A DNA stretch of 64,000 nucleotides from Chitinophaga sp. LS1 (GTDB lineage: Bacteria > Bacteroidota > Bacteroidia > Chitinophagales > Chitinophagaceae). Below, in pieces: positions 56,010 through 64,000 of this stretch. Made by a program: the position numbers and the translations under genes. Below the pieces are notes generated by a model. The model was given only the letters and a program-made list of their open reading frames with translations, did no database searches and was not told the DNA's origin. The stretch covers positions 2,542,001 through 2,606,000 of the forward strand of contig NZ_CP128362.1 in the NCBI RefSeq assembly GCF_034274695.1. Direction: 5' to 3'. Within the stretch, counting starts at the first letter, position 1, and the number at the start of each line of letters is the position of its first letter.

Positions 56010-57431
56010 ATGATTAAAAATATCCCCACTCCACAGAAGTATTCAGACCTCCGCCTGCGGGTGGTATGGCTACCCCTGCTACTGCTGCTAATACTGCCAC
56101 AATGTAAAAGCAAACACACTGCGATAGCAAAGTTGGATGAGGCCACCCGGTTTGCCGGTGCTTACCAGCCTCCAGGTGTGGGTTCATTCCCTGCTTCTGC
56201 AGCTAAGGTGAACAAGTGGATCACAGACCTCGACGAACAGCAGATACGTGCACATGCCTGGGATATCTGGGAATCGATAAATACGCAGGCGGCAGACAGT
56301 ATGCCTATCTGGGAAAACTGGTTTTCCGGCTATGAAGTATTCAATGCTCCCACATCATTGGAAGTAAGGAAACACGGTCGGGATTATGAATTTCCCTCGC
56401 AGTTTTTCCACACCTCCGCACATGTAAGCATTCCCAAAGACCCGGCAGAGAGGCCTGTTTCTTTTAACCGGTTTTCACCAGAACTAGCCCGATACCTGGT
56501 TAGCCATCGGTTAACCAGCGCCAGAGTACTGGATTCCATCAACCAGTCATTCGCACCTGGTACGCCCATCGCGGCAATGCAGGTGAACACTTCTGCCGAT
56601 AGCGTGGCTCCGAATTCAATCGCCTTAAAACCCGTGTTCCAGTTTATCAGGGGCGATACCCTTACAGCATTTCCCTATTGGGCGGGCGTATCGCCTCAAA
56701 CGACCACCAATTTTAATAACCCCACGCCAGACACCTGGCGACAATGCGTGGTGATTGACCCCACAGGTCAACACCCGCCAGGCAGCACAGTGTGCATATC
56801 ATGCAACGGGGAACCAGCGCGCAACTGGCCGGTAGTATCACTGAGAGATTTTTATCATATCAAAATCACGAAAGCAGAGGCTGATTCATTTAGTGTGTTC
56901 GCCAATACTTCAGGCGACGATGTGGGAAGGCATAATAACAGTGATTCCGCTTCCGTAGCCGACCTGGTAAAAGCCGGTAATTATGCACTGCTGGTTGCCA
57001 TGCATGTAACAAGTAAGGAGACGATTAACTGGACCTGGCAAACCTTCTGGTGGAGCCCGGATACGAAGAACCCGGTATTCGGAGCTGATAGGCCGGCTAC
57101 AATTTCCAAACCCTGGAATAACTATAATATGCGCACGGCTTACTACATGGTTGCCCCTGCAGAAGCCATCACAAACGGGGAACCCAATATCCAGTTTAAT
57201 CCTTACCTGGAGACTAATTTATCAGGAGCCATACCTGGTAACCTGCTAGGCTCGAACGAAAAAATAACATGGTATGGCAATTTTTCTAATTGCATGAGCT
57301 GCCATCGTATGGCTGCATGGGGTAATACGGTCTATATTCCAAACGGCTTTATTAATTCATCGGACTCACTGTTCTTCGCCGCTAAAACAAAAACTGATTT
57401 TCTCTGGTCCATACCCACCAGGGCACATTAA
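56010..57431 (+). CDS. Exported lipoprotein with one CxxCH motif (sister 1)
   Basis: 473 residues with a lipoprotein signal ending LLILPQC (lipid-linked Cys32). A single haem-c type motif CMSCH lies at 428-432, about 45 residues from the end, with a second pair CISC at 262-265 that lacks the His. The middle (IRAHAWDIWESINTQAADSMPIWENWF) and the end resemble the sister protein at 57462. No named family recognised; the two may be cytochrome-c-like electron carriers or CxxCH-bearing structural proteins. A haem is inferred from one motif only. Confidence 0.7.
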   Translation: MIKNIPTPQKYSDLRLRVVWLPLLLLLILPQCKSKHTAIAKLDEATRFAGAYQPPGVGSFPASAAKVNKWITDLDEQQIRAHAWDIWESINTQAADSMPIWENWFSGYEVFNAPTSLEVRKHGRDYEFPSQFFHTSAHVSIPKDPAERPVSFNRFSPELARYLVSHRLTSARVLDSINQSFAPGTPIAAMQVNTSADSVAPNSIALKPVFQFIRGDTLTAFPYWAGVSPQTTTNFNNPTPDTWRQCVVIDPTGQHPPGSTVCISCNGEPARNWPVVSLRDFYHIKITKAEADSFSVFANTSGDDVGRHNNSDSASVADLVKAGNYALLVAMHVTSKETINWTWQTFWWSPDTKNPVFGADRPATISKPWNNYNMRTAYYMVAPAEAITNGEPNIQFNPYLETNLSGAIPGNLLGSNEKITWYGNFSNCMSCHRMAAWGNTVYIPNGFINSSDSLFFAAKTKTDFLWSIPTRAH

Positions 57432-57461
57432 ACCAAACTATTCATCAATCAAAATTCTGCC

Positions 57462-58880
57462 ATGAAAAAGAAAGTGATACTCTCCATCATGTCGCTAACA
57501 GCACTGGGGCTTATCTTATTGCTTGGTATACATGCCGGAAAAGAAAATGCACCACTTCCTGCATTTAATATCCAGTTCTCACCGAATGCGCCGAAAGATC
57601 TCGCTACTGATAAAGTTACTGACACACAGCTGGTAGTATTTGCCTGGGAGGAATTCCTGGCGCTGAACTGGAAATCCTCCTACAAGAATAGCGGTCTTCG
57701 CGATAATCCTGACCTTAATTGGACTTTCAAAAATGCAAACCCTGATTTGGTAGTTTGGGAAACCTATGCACACCGAACCGAATTAAGGCCATACAATGAC
57801 TCAATGTTGCCATTTGATGTTGCACCGCATTATAGTTTTGGCCAAAAGCTGTACAAGGCCAGTGATAGCACGAGTTTTACGCTGTTTAATATGCTGGATG
57901 AAAACAATGAAATAGGGTCCTGCGATGTGTATGCACATGTGAATGAAAATTATAAACAATACCGTGTATTGTACCAGGCCAAGGTAAACCGCGATGAATA
58001 CAATTATATTTTACAGCATTATCCTACCAAGGCAAAACTCAGCAGCGCAAGGGCATATACGAAGAAGATGATCGATTCTTTAAAAGCCTATTATCCCGAT
58101 GTGAAAAATTCCTGTAATTGTCCGCCCGATTATAAAGGCATTAGCCTGCCCTGCGGAAAGAATGGTGGTAAAACGGGTGCAATAGAAGTAAAAACAGCCT
58201 GGCGGCAACTGACCCAGGAAGACAACCCGGCGCGGTTCTTTACCAGGACTGTGGTATATTTTACCGGTAATAAGGGTCATGTGGTATATCACAACAAAAC
58301 GTATGCGCTCATTGGCTTACACATCATTCACAAAACAAACAATTACGAAGATTTTGTGTTTGCCACCTGGGAACATGTAGATGTGCAAAAAGATCACATG
58401 GGCTATGTACCGTTGGATAGTAATGGTAATGAAACTAACCAATTCTATAAAGATTATCAACGCCTGCATGCCATACCCTCCCTCGTTAATCAGTCCACCG
58501 AATATGTACACAAAAAATTGCGGAACATGAACCCGCAATCCGTTTGGCTCAACTACCGGCTGGTAGGCGTACAGGGTAAGCCTACCAAGGATTCTACCAG
58601 TTTTAATTTCTTTCTTGCCAATTATGTAGTGGAATCGGATGCTACCCTTGGCGATTTTAATGGAAGTGGTATTGGTACACCATTCGATCATCTACCCAAT
58701 ACCCTGTATAAAGGCCAGTTTATTTCGATGGGCGGTTGCAAGGGCTGTCACGGCGTAGCACAAATAAAGTTGGGTACAGATTTCTCTTTTTTACTCGATA
58801 ACGTTGGGAAACCAGTGCTGCGTCCAGACCTTGATGGCGACTCTTCCAAGCTGCAAAGGCTCATTAGGGCTACTCAATGA
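57462..58880 (+). CDS. Exported protein with one CxxCH motif (sister 2)
   Basis: 472 residues with an N-terminal membrane/signal segment (ILSIMSLTALGLILLLGIHA), no lipobox. CKGCH lies at 426-430, almost the same place as in sister 1, and the segment LVVFAWEEFLALNWKSSYKN corresponds to HAWDIWESIN there. A cysteine cluster CNCPPDYKGISLPCG near residue 219 could bind a metal. It begins 30 bases after sister 1. Function unknown; periplasmic electron transfer is the simplest guess. Confidence 0.7.
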   Translation: MKKKVILSIMSLTALGLILLLGIHAGKENAPLPAFNIQFSPNAPKDLATDKVTDTQLVVFAWEEFLALNWKSSYKNSGLRDNPDLNWTFKNANPDLVVWETYAHRTELRPYNDSMLPFDVAPHYSFGQKLYKASDSTSFTLFNMLDENNEIGSCDVYAHVNENYKQYRVLYQAKVNRDEYNYILQHYPTKAKLSSARAYTKKMIDSLKAYYPDVKNSCNCPPDYKGISLPCGKNGGKTGAIEVKTAWRQLTQEDNPARFFTRTVVYFTGNKGHVVYHNKTYALIGLHIIHKTNNYEDFVFATWEHVDVQKDHMGYVPLDSNGNETNQFYKDYQRLHAIPSLVNQSTEYVHKKLRNMNPQSVWLNYRLVGVQGKPTKDSTSFNFFLANYVVESDATLGDFNGSGIGTPFDHLPNTLYKGQFISMGGCKGCHGVAQIKLGTDFSFLLDNVGKPVLRPDLDGDSSKLQRLIRATQ

Positions 58881-58983
58881 CAACATTGCTTTTTACAAAA
58901 ACCTGGTTTGTGGTGTTCTGCTCCACAAAAAAGAACTGATCCCGTTCAGTTAATTCAGCTGGAGGTATTCTATTAGTTGCCAT
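58870..58983 (-). CDS. Possible 37-residue peptide
   Basis: An ATG on the minus strand opens MATNRIPPAELTERDQFFFV and continues to a stop near 58870. Similar peptide sequences, without a start codon and in one case with an internal stop, can be read at 62978-63037 and 63453-63511. It overlaps the end of the sister 2 gene by a few bases. It may be a real small gene, or all three may be remnants of one element. Confidence 0.25.
   Translation of the reverse strand: MATNRIPPAELTERDQFFFVEQNTTNQVFVKSNVVIE
58935..58965. repeat. Intergenic element, copy 1 of 3
   Basis: ACTGATCCCGTTCAGTTAAT followed by a GGAGG end; related to the copies at 62978 and 63453. It lies between the sister 2 gene and the decarboxylase gene. 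Confidence 0.5.
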
Positions 58984-59020
58984 TATTTATCAGTAATTAT
59001 CAAACTAATGCACTTGTAAT

Positions 59021-60754
59021 ATGTCTACAAATACATTCACTGTTGCCGATTACTTACTAACACGGCTTAAACAATTAAATGTCACTGATGTATTTCAGAT
59101 TCCGGGTGACTATGTAAAGCATTTTACCCAGGCTCTTGAGTATTTTAATGGAATAAATGCAATTGGTGCAATAAATGAATTAGATGCCGCTTATGCCGCC
59201 GATGCTTATGCAAGAACAAGAGGTCTTGCAGCAGTATCGCTGCAATATGGAGTAAGTACATTCAGTGCACTTAATGCTATTGCGGGGGCTTATGTGGAAA
59301 GAAGCCCGATAGTAGTGATTAGTGCTGCTCCAGGTGCGGACATGCGTAACCAAACAGATCGGTACGGAATGATCTTCCATCATTCCACCGGGAACCTGCT
59401 CGCTGACCAGAATGTGTATAGTAATGTGACAGTGGCCGCGGAAACATTGAGTACGAATGTGGGTGCACCTGAAAAAATTGACAATCTCCTAATTCAGGCA
59501 ATTACACATAAGCGGCCGGTTTATATTGCATGCTACAAGGAAGTGTGGCAACAGCCCTGTCCACGCCCTTCAGCAAAACCGTTGCAACCATTGCTAATTA
59601 AAAGCGAACCGGCTGCACTTGAAAATGCAGTTGATATGGCGTGGCAGATTATTATCAATGCAAAAAATCCATTGATATGGGCCGGCGTGGAAGTGTTGCG
59701 TCATGGACTAACAGGCTTGCTCCAGCAGATCATCGATGCAAGCGGTATTTATTATACGACGACTACTCTTGGGAAAACTGTGCTGGATGAAGATCCCCAA
59801 AATTTCATTGGTACATATTCAGATGCGGCTTCAGTAAAAAGCGTATTCGATATCGTTGAGCAATCGGACTGTATCATTTCACTCGGAACAATTCTGACGG
59901 ATGACTACCTCTGGTTCATGGAGAATAAATATGAATACATGGTACTGGCGTCCACAGATCAGATTCGTGCAGGATATTTTAAATACCAGGAAATAACGAT
60001 GAAAGATTTCATGGAAGCACTACTCAGGAAATTCAAGACAAGCGCGAAGCCGAAGTATCCGCTCAAAATGACCCCGCCCAAATGGCCAGTATATCCTGAG
60101 CCATGGGAATCGAATTCCGATCCGAAATTCAACAGTAAACCGGAAGTGATCACTTTCAACAGGTTCTTCCAGCACACGATGCAATTCCTGCAGGATAATA
60201 AAATGATGAACGATGTGAACATGGTGTTTGGTGTAAGCTGTTCGCTGTACGTTGCTGCCAATGCAACAGGATTAAAGCAAGGTAGCTTCATCGGTTCGGC
60301 AGCATGGCAATGCATAGGTTTTGAAACCGGTGCAGCACTTGGCGCCCAACTCGGAAGCGGAAAGCGTTCATGGACTGTTGCGGGAGACGGAGGATTTATG
60401 ATGGTAAGCCAATCGTTATCAACCCTTGCGCGTAACAAAGTAAACGCGGTAATCTTTGTGATGAGCAACGGTGTTTATGCGATCGAGCAGGTGTATGTAG
60501 ATGTAAAAGCGTTCCAACCCAGTTCGGGAGTACCATTCGACGCCTTTGATATTCTTCCCAAATGGGATTATGCTGCACTGGCTAAAGCATTTGGTGCAGA
60601 AAGCTTTTGTGCTGAAACAGTTTCCGATCTCAAATCAATACTTCCTAAGCTGAAAGCCCTCAAGAACAAACCGGCATTGGTTGAGGTGATTATTCCATAT
60701 AACGATCTGCCAGGACAAATGAATCGCCTGGGAGAAGAAACACTGCCTTTATAA
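59021..60754 (+). CDS. Thiamine-diphosphate 2-oxoacid decarboxylase
   Basis: Non-oxidative decarboxylase of the pyruvate/indolepyruvate/phenylpyruvate decarboxylase type: 2-oxoacid to aldehyde and CO2. The 577 residues have the cofactor-activating Glu53 (INELDAAYAADAYARTRG), the middle domain, and the ThDP-Mg motif GDG at 455-457 with the NGVY-type end (FVMSNGVYAIEQV). Tandem His residues of pyruvate decarboxylase appear as FHHST near residue 122. The oxidase gene that follows would supply the 2-oxoacid. Substrate preference cannot be read from sequence. Confidence 0.9.
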   Translation: MSTNTFTVADYLLTRLKQLNVTDVFQIPGDYVKHFTQALEYFNGINAIGAINELDAAYAADAYARTRGLAAVSLQYGVSTFSALNAIAGAYVERSPIVVISAAPGADMRNQTDRYGMIFHHSTGNLLADQNVYSNVTVAAETLSTNVGAPEKIDNLLIQAITHKRPVYIACYKEVWQQPCPRPSAKPLQPLLIKSEPAALENAVDMAWQIIINAKNPLIWAGVEVLRHGLTGLLQQIIDASGIYYTTTTLGKTVLDEDPQNFIGTYSDAASVKSVFDIVEQSDCIISLGTILTDDYLWFMENKYEYMVLASTDQIRAGYFKYQEITMKDFMEALLRKFKTSAKPKYPLKMTPPKWPVYPEPWESNSDPKFNSKPEVITFNRFFQHTMQFLQDNKMMNDVNMVFGVSCSLYVAANATGLKQGSFIGSAAWQCIGFETGAALGAQLGSGKRSWTVAGDGGFMMVSQSLSTLARNKVNAVIFVMSNGVYAIEQVYVDVKAFQPSSGVPFDAFDILPKWDYAALAKAFGAESFCAETVSDLKSILPKLKALKNKPALVEVIIPYNDLPGQMNRLGEETLPL

Positions 60755-60778
60755 CTCAACTTTTAAATCAATAATACA

Positions 60779-62797
60779 ATGAACCCAAAAACATACTCCA
60801 TTTTCGGAGCCGGAGCTGCAGGATTGTACACCGCATGGCGTTTGCTTGAAGGCAAGACCAATGACCCGACATTCAAATCGAAGCAACTCTCGAAAGGCGA
60901 TGTGCTTGAACTATATGACTGGGGTAAGTACGATTTTTCAAAATCACATCCTGGTTCCCGTGCTGCGGGGGCACGTATTTGCACCTGGCATTACAAAGAT
61001 GACAAGGACAACTCTTATGTAGAACTTGGTGGAATGCGTTATTCATTCTGGGATCAAAAATCTCCCCATTCAAATGATGGGCGTGCACCAGGTCATCGTC
61101 TGGTAACAAAAACTATTGAAAATCTGGGACTTGACAAATATTCAGTTCCTTTCAATGTTACCAACAATCAATTATTTTATCTGCGTTCACGCAATTTTTA
61201 CATTAATGATATTACTTCCAGCAATCCCGCCCCTTATAATATAAATAATTTTGGAGCTGGAGCCACACCTGACCAGGCTTTTACCATTCTTGAAAATCTT
61301 GGTATTCCTGCCGGGGTGAAAAAAGACGGTGGATTTACCCGTTTAGAATGGTGCAGATTCTACAAGGAAGGACGAATCATCAAAAAACTTCCGGAATCTT
61401 CTGTTTTCCAGGAGGGGGATTTACTTAAAGATATTGGTTACTGGAACCTGCTTTACGACCAGGTAGGATCGGAAGGATATGATTATGCAGCCGATGGAAA
61501 TGGTTATAGTTCGAATGTGATCAACACAAACACTGCGGTATCCATGAATATCAATGATGAATTTACTCCGGGTAGCCAGTATAAAACATTGTCTATTGGT
61601 TATTCAGGAATGTTCAATGCACTCTTTGACGAAATTGTGAAGCTATGCAAGCAGAAAGGCATTGTTTTCAAGTATTATCCTGATACTCGCCTGCATTCTA
61701 TTTTATGGAAAAACAAGAAAGCGGTGTTTACTTATGCATCACGCACAAATCCGAACATAGCCGAAGGAACACGTGAGGCGGATGCTGCATGGCTGGCTAT
61801 TCCACGTGCAGCCATTGATCTTGTAGCTCAGGCTACCCGCTACCATCAGCCGGCAAAAGATGAGGTAGATGTACTTAATCATGAAAAGGTAAATCTCTAT
61901 CTGGAATCAACAATCATGCAGCCCTCCTATAAAATAGGAATGTTTTTTGACGATCCATGGTGGACTACAGCGGCAAAAAATAATCCTGCAATTTACCCCG
62001 CACAAATTACCGGGTATGTTATCACCCCTGATGTAATTGAGCAACTAGGTAAGGATAAATTTCCTGCAAAGGTATTAAAAGACATAAGCACGCTGATTGA
62101 TGTTCCTTATTCTGGCCTCAATGAAATGGTGAAAGCAATTGAGAACAAAACCGAAGAAGCTTTGACCATTGCACAGGTAAATCAGTTATCAATAGCTGCA
62201 CGCCGTGATACCATTGGGCCAAGCGTATCCAATTCCCCAATACGCATGGTTGTTTATTTTGGGAACAACGCTAAAGTGCAAGGCAAAAAACCTATCTATG
62301 GCATTCTTGCCAGCTATGATGATGAAGACAATACCACTTTCTGGCAGGAATTAGAACTTGGTGCCAGGCGCGAACGCACAGTTCCGGTTTCCAGTGATAC
62401 GCAACCACTGGAAGGACCAAGAAAAGTGCCTGAACGCATGGTAAAGATGCTTCGAAAGATGTTGGCTGAACTTCATTATGGACCGAATTCTGATTATAGC
62501 AATATTCCCGAACCATTGGAAGCAGCCTATATGGACTGGTCTCTTCCCCCATTCAATGCAGGATACCACGAATGGGCGCCACATTTTGATGTAGGTGATG
62601 TGCAACGCAAGATTCGTAAACCTTCTCAACTCATTACCGGAAAAGATGCAGATATTTTCATTGTAGGCGAAGCATACTCTAATGATCAGGCTTGGGTGGA
62701 AGGTGCATATTGCACTGCTGAATCTGTGCTAAATGATTTTTTTGGTATAGAGCCGATCATCGATAATAGTGAATATCCATTTATTTGTCCGGAATAG
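60779..62797 (+). CDS. FAD-dependent L-amino-acid oxidase / amine oxidase
   Basis: Flavoprotein that oxidises an amino acid to the 2-oxoacid with release of ammonia and hydrogen peroxide. The 672 residues open with the dinucleotide motif FGAGAAGLYTAWRLLEG (Gly10, Gly12, Gly15), followed by the Arg-rich GGMRYSFWD, and end with the FAD contact GEAYSNDQAWVEGAYCTAESVL. Length and sequence resemble the large bacterial L-amino-acid oxidases and tryptophan 2-monooxygenases. No signal peptide. It begins 24 bases after the decarboxylase and is likely co-transcribed. Confidence 0.88.
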   Translation: MNPKTYSIFGAGAAGLYTAWRLLEGKTNDPTFKSKQLSKGDVLELYDWGKYDFSKSHPGSRAAGARICTWHYKDDKDNSYVELGGMRYSFWDQKSPHSNDGRAPGHRLVTKTIENLGLDKYSVPFNVTNNQLFYLRSRNFYINDITSSNPAPYNINNFGAGATPDQAFTILENLGIPAGVKKDGGFTRLEWCRFYKEGRIIKKLPESSVFQEGDLLKDIGYWNLLYDQVGSEGYDYAADGNGYSSNVINTNTAVSMNINDEFTPGSQYKTLSIGYSGMFNALFDEIVKLCKQKGIVFKYYPDTRLHSILWKNKKAVFTYASRTNPNIAEGTREADAAWLAIPRAAIDLVAQATRYHQPAKDEVDVLNHEKVNLYLESTIMQPSYKIGMFFDDPWWTTAAKNNPAIYPAQITGYVITPDVIEQLGKDKFPAKVLKDISTLIDVPYSGLNEMVKAIENKTEEALTIAQVNQLSIAARRDTIGPSVSNSPIRMVVYFGNNAKVQGKKPIYGILASYDDEDNTTFWQELELGARRERTVPVSSDTQPLEGPRKVPERMVKMLRKMLAELHYGPNSDYSNIPEPLEAAYMDWSLPPFNAGYHEWAPHFDVGDVQRKIRKPSQLITGKDADIFIVGEAYSNDQAWVEGAYCTAESVLNDFFGIEPIIDNSEYPFICPE

Positions 62798-62977
62798 CTT
62801 GAAAGCCGGATGTCCTTTTATTTGAATATCTATTGTCATTTGTTGTTGTTCACCAGCAAATTTTATTAACTACAGAACGCCTTGCCTGGTTTTTCCGCTT
62901 ACTTATCAGCCCATAAAATTTCTGATTTCTTAATCGAAAGCTCTTTAACTGGAGCAGCAAACATTTTATAAAGCGAA
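62798..62977. other. Intergenic, no gene seen
   Basis: 180 AT-rich bases after the oxidase. GCTC TTTAACTG GAGC (from 62940) could form a small hairpin. No open frame of note; the repeated element begins at 62978. Confidence 0.35.
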
Positions 62978-63037
62978 ACTGATCTCATTCAGACAATTCA
63001 ATGAGAGGCGGTAACCGAAAAGCCTTATGAGTAGGAC
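62978..63037. repeat. Intergenic element, copy 2 of 3
   Basis: ACTGATCTCATTCAGACAAT, then AATGAGAGGCGGTAACCGAA and AAGCCTTATGAGTAGGA. It precedes the first small protein gene by 14 bases. CTCATT can pair with AATGAG, and AGGC with GCCT. Confidence 0.6.
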
Positions 63038-63051
63038 TAAAAATAACAATT

Positions 63052-63402
63052 ATGTCCACAATTCAAAACGGAACCTGGAGATTCATTCAAAAGTGGTCTG
63101 ACTCTTCACATTATTCATTTAACGCAACTTTAATTAATGGCACTTTAACCATTAATGATGGGGAGTTTTTTGGTACATACACTGCATTGGACGGAGCCAA
63201 TCCTGGTCAAATAGCTATTGCCATTGCCGATTTTACTAATCGCACTATCACATCATATGTTGGTAATTACCAGGGAAACTTAATGGGGGGGCAAATGGTA
63301 GGGGCGCCAGATAATGGGGCAGCTACCCCAAAGGGAGTTTGGACGGCATTCCACATTTCTATTCTGGAAATTAATGAAGGATCTTATGGTATAGAAGTAT
63401 AG
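63052..63402 (+). CDS. Small beta-rich protein, unknown (116 aa)
   Basis: MSTIQNGTWRFIQKWSDSSH, later GNYQGNLMGGQMVGAPDNGA. Alternating hydrophobic and polar residues and many Gly, Asn and Thr suggest a small all-beta fold. The GTW opening recalls lipocalin/avidin-like barrels, but no family signature is convincing. No signal peptide. The copy 2 element forms most of its leader, as the copy 3 element does for the next gene. Confidence 0.65.
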   Translation: MSTIQNGTWRFIQKWSDSSHYSFNATLINGTLTINDGEFFGTYTALDGANPGQIAIAIADFTNRTITSYVGNYQGNLMGGQMVGAPDNGAATPKGVWTAFHISILEINEGSYGIEV

Positions 63403-63452
63403 TTCTCAGAAGATATTTTAGCCAAACAAGAGCTGCATTTGTTTAAAAACGG

Positions 63453-63511
63453 ACTGATCCTGTTCAGTCACTTCAACAGGAGGAGTAAACCGAAAAGCCT
63501 CAAGAGTAGGA
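63453..63511. repeat. Intergenic element, copy 3 of 3
   Basis: ACTGATCCTGTTCAGTCACT, then AACAGGAGGAGTAAACCGAA and AAGCCTCAAGAGTAGGA. It precedes the second small protein gene by 20 bases. CCTGTT can pair with AACAGG and GAGG with CCTC, at the places where copy 2 has different bases that also pair. Confidence 0.6.
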
Positions 63512-63531
63512 AAAATTTAAAAATATAAACT

Positions 63532-63780
63532 ATGAATTCATTTATTGGCACTTGGCAAGACCAAGGCAACGCAAAAATTACAATTACCGGTTCTCAAAAT
63601 TTTTTAACTGTAACCTATAATAATGGACGAGGTCCATTTCAAGGCTTTGAAATTGATTTAACATCACCGGTAATAAATGTAAACTTTACGGATGATGCGC
63701 CATTTGTTGGCGTACTAGGAATTAATAATGGGAAAACGCAGATTTTTTGGATTAATGCCACTGTATGGACAAAAATATAA
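63532..63780 (+). CDS. Small beta-rich protein, unknown (82 aa)
   Basis: MNSFIGTWQDQGNAKITITG, later NNGKTQIFWINATVWTKI. Again a GTW opening and an all-beta look, shorter than the neighbour at 63052. No signal peptide and no recognised family. It is the last gene in the window and shares the repeated leader element with the gene before it, so the two are probably controlled alike. Confidence 0.65.
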   Translation: MNSFIGTWQDQGNAKITITGSQNFLTVTYNNGRGPFQGFEIDLTSPVINVNFTDDAPFVGVLGINNGKTQIFWINATVWTKI

Positions 63781-64000
63781 TAACTCATACATAGGCTTTT
63801 TACAAAAAAACATCAGTTATTAGTGAGGGGCTGATTAGGGTTATTTGATGAGCAATGCTAATTTATATATATCAAATGCATTTGATGAAAAGTGAGGTGA
63901 AAATCACTCTCATATGCGGCCTGTCTATTACAGGAAATTAAATATATAAATTACGATTATCCTATTAGATAGCCGGAACAACACATATTGGACAGCCCTC
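63781..64000. other. Right-end intergenic region with a 16-bp palindrome
   Basis: 220 AT-rich bases to the window edge. ATCAAATGCATTTGAT at 63871-63886 is a perfect palindrome and could bind a dimeric regulator of the next gene outside the window. No open frame is visible. Confidence 0.4.

Overview
The window reads as chromosome of a Bacteroidota, most likely a Chitinophaga-like member of the Chitinophagaceae. Pointers seen directly: a fused LpxC/FabZ protein in an lpxD-lpxC/fabZ-lpxA cluster, the type IX secretion regulator PorX, a DUF3098 protein beside ftsX and uppP, TTG/TAnnTTTG-type promoters (best one in front of tRNA-Ala), and a near absence of strong Shine-Dalgarno sequences. The genus is inferred; no rRNA is present to confirm it.

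Positions 1-37.4 kb are an ordinary core region. Left to right: the 5' part of leuS; ftsX, a DUF3098 gene and uppP; a small secreted-protein gene broken by one stop codon; alanine dehydrogenase and tsaE; a copper ATPase followed by recQ; a run of minus-strand genes (Gfo/Idh/MocA oxidoreductase, HerA-like ATPase, GroES-like protein, MBL hydrolase, MFS carrier, lone ABC ATPase); the lipid A genes; an HD hydrolase; porX with a small conserved gene, an MBL hydrolase, an HhH protein and an acyl-CoA dehydrogenase; an aldehyde dehydrogenase of the NADP-GAPDH type; the proteostasis block tig-clpP-clpX; tRNA-Leu; an MFS carrier, an M20 hydrolase, an AraC regulator, a SnoaL-like protein and a gamma-glutamyltransferase.

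At 37.5 kb a tRNA-Ala(GGC) marks the edge of an accessory region. Directly behind it lie a scrap that looks like an integrase N-terminus and a truncated fic gene. Then comes a complete type I restriction-modification locus (hsdM, a YhcG/DUF1016 nuclease, hsdS, hsdR), a HEPN-like gene split by a 909-bp IS5-type insertion sequence, and a two-gene unit made of a SWIM-zinc-finger SNF2 helicase and a stand-alone S24/LexA-like peptidase domain. A full-length second copy of fic closes the block. The two fic copies, with their upstream TGAGACGA repeat arrays, are direct repeats 14.1 kb apart and frame the whole defence module.

From 52.9 kb to the right edge is a second accessory stretch: an orphan 142-residue protein with a TPR histidine kinase and a LytTR response regulator; two sister exported proteins, each with one CxxCH haem-c motif at nearly the same residue; a thiamine-diphosphate 2-oxoacid decarboxylase next to a flavin L-amino-acid oxidase (together: amino acid to 2-oxoacid to aldehyde); and two small beta-rich proteins. 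A short related sequence occurs three times in the gaps of this stretch.

The best candidates for something undescribed are the SWIM-SNF2/S24 pair inside the fic-flanked defence block and the CxxCH/decarboxylase/oxidase cassette.
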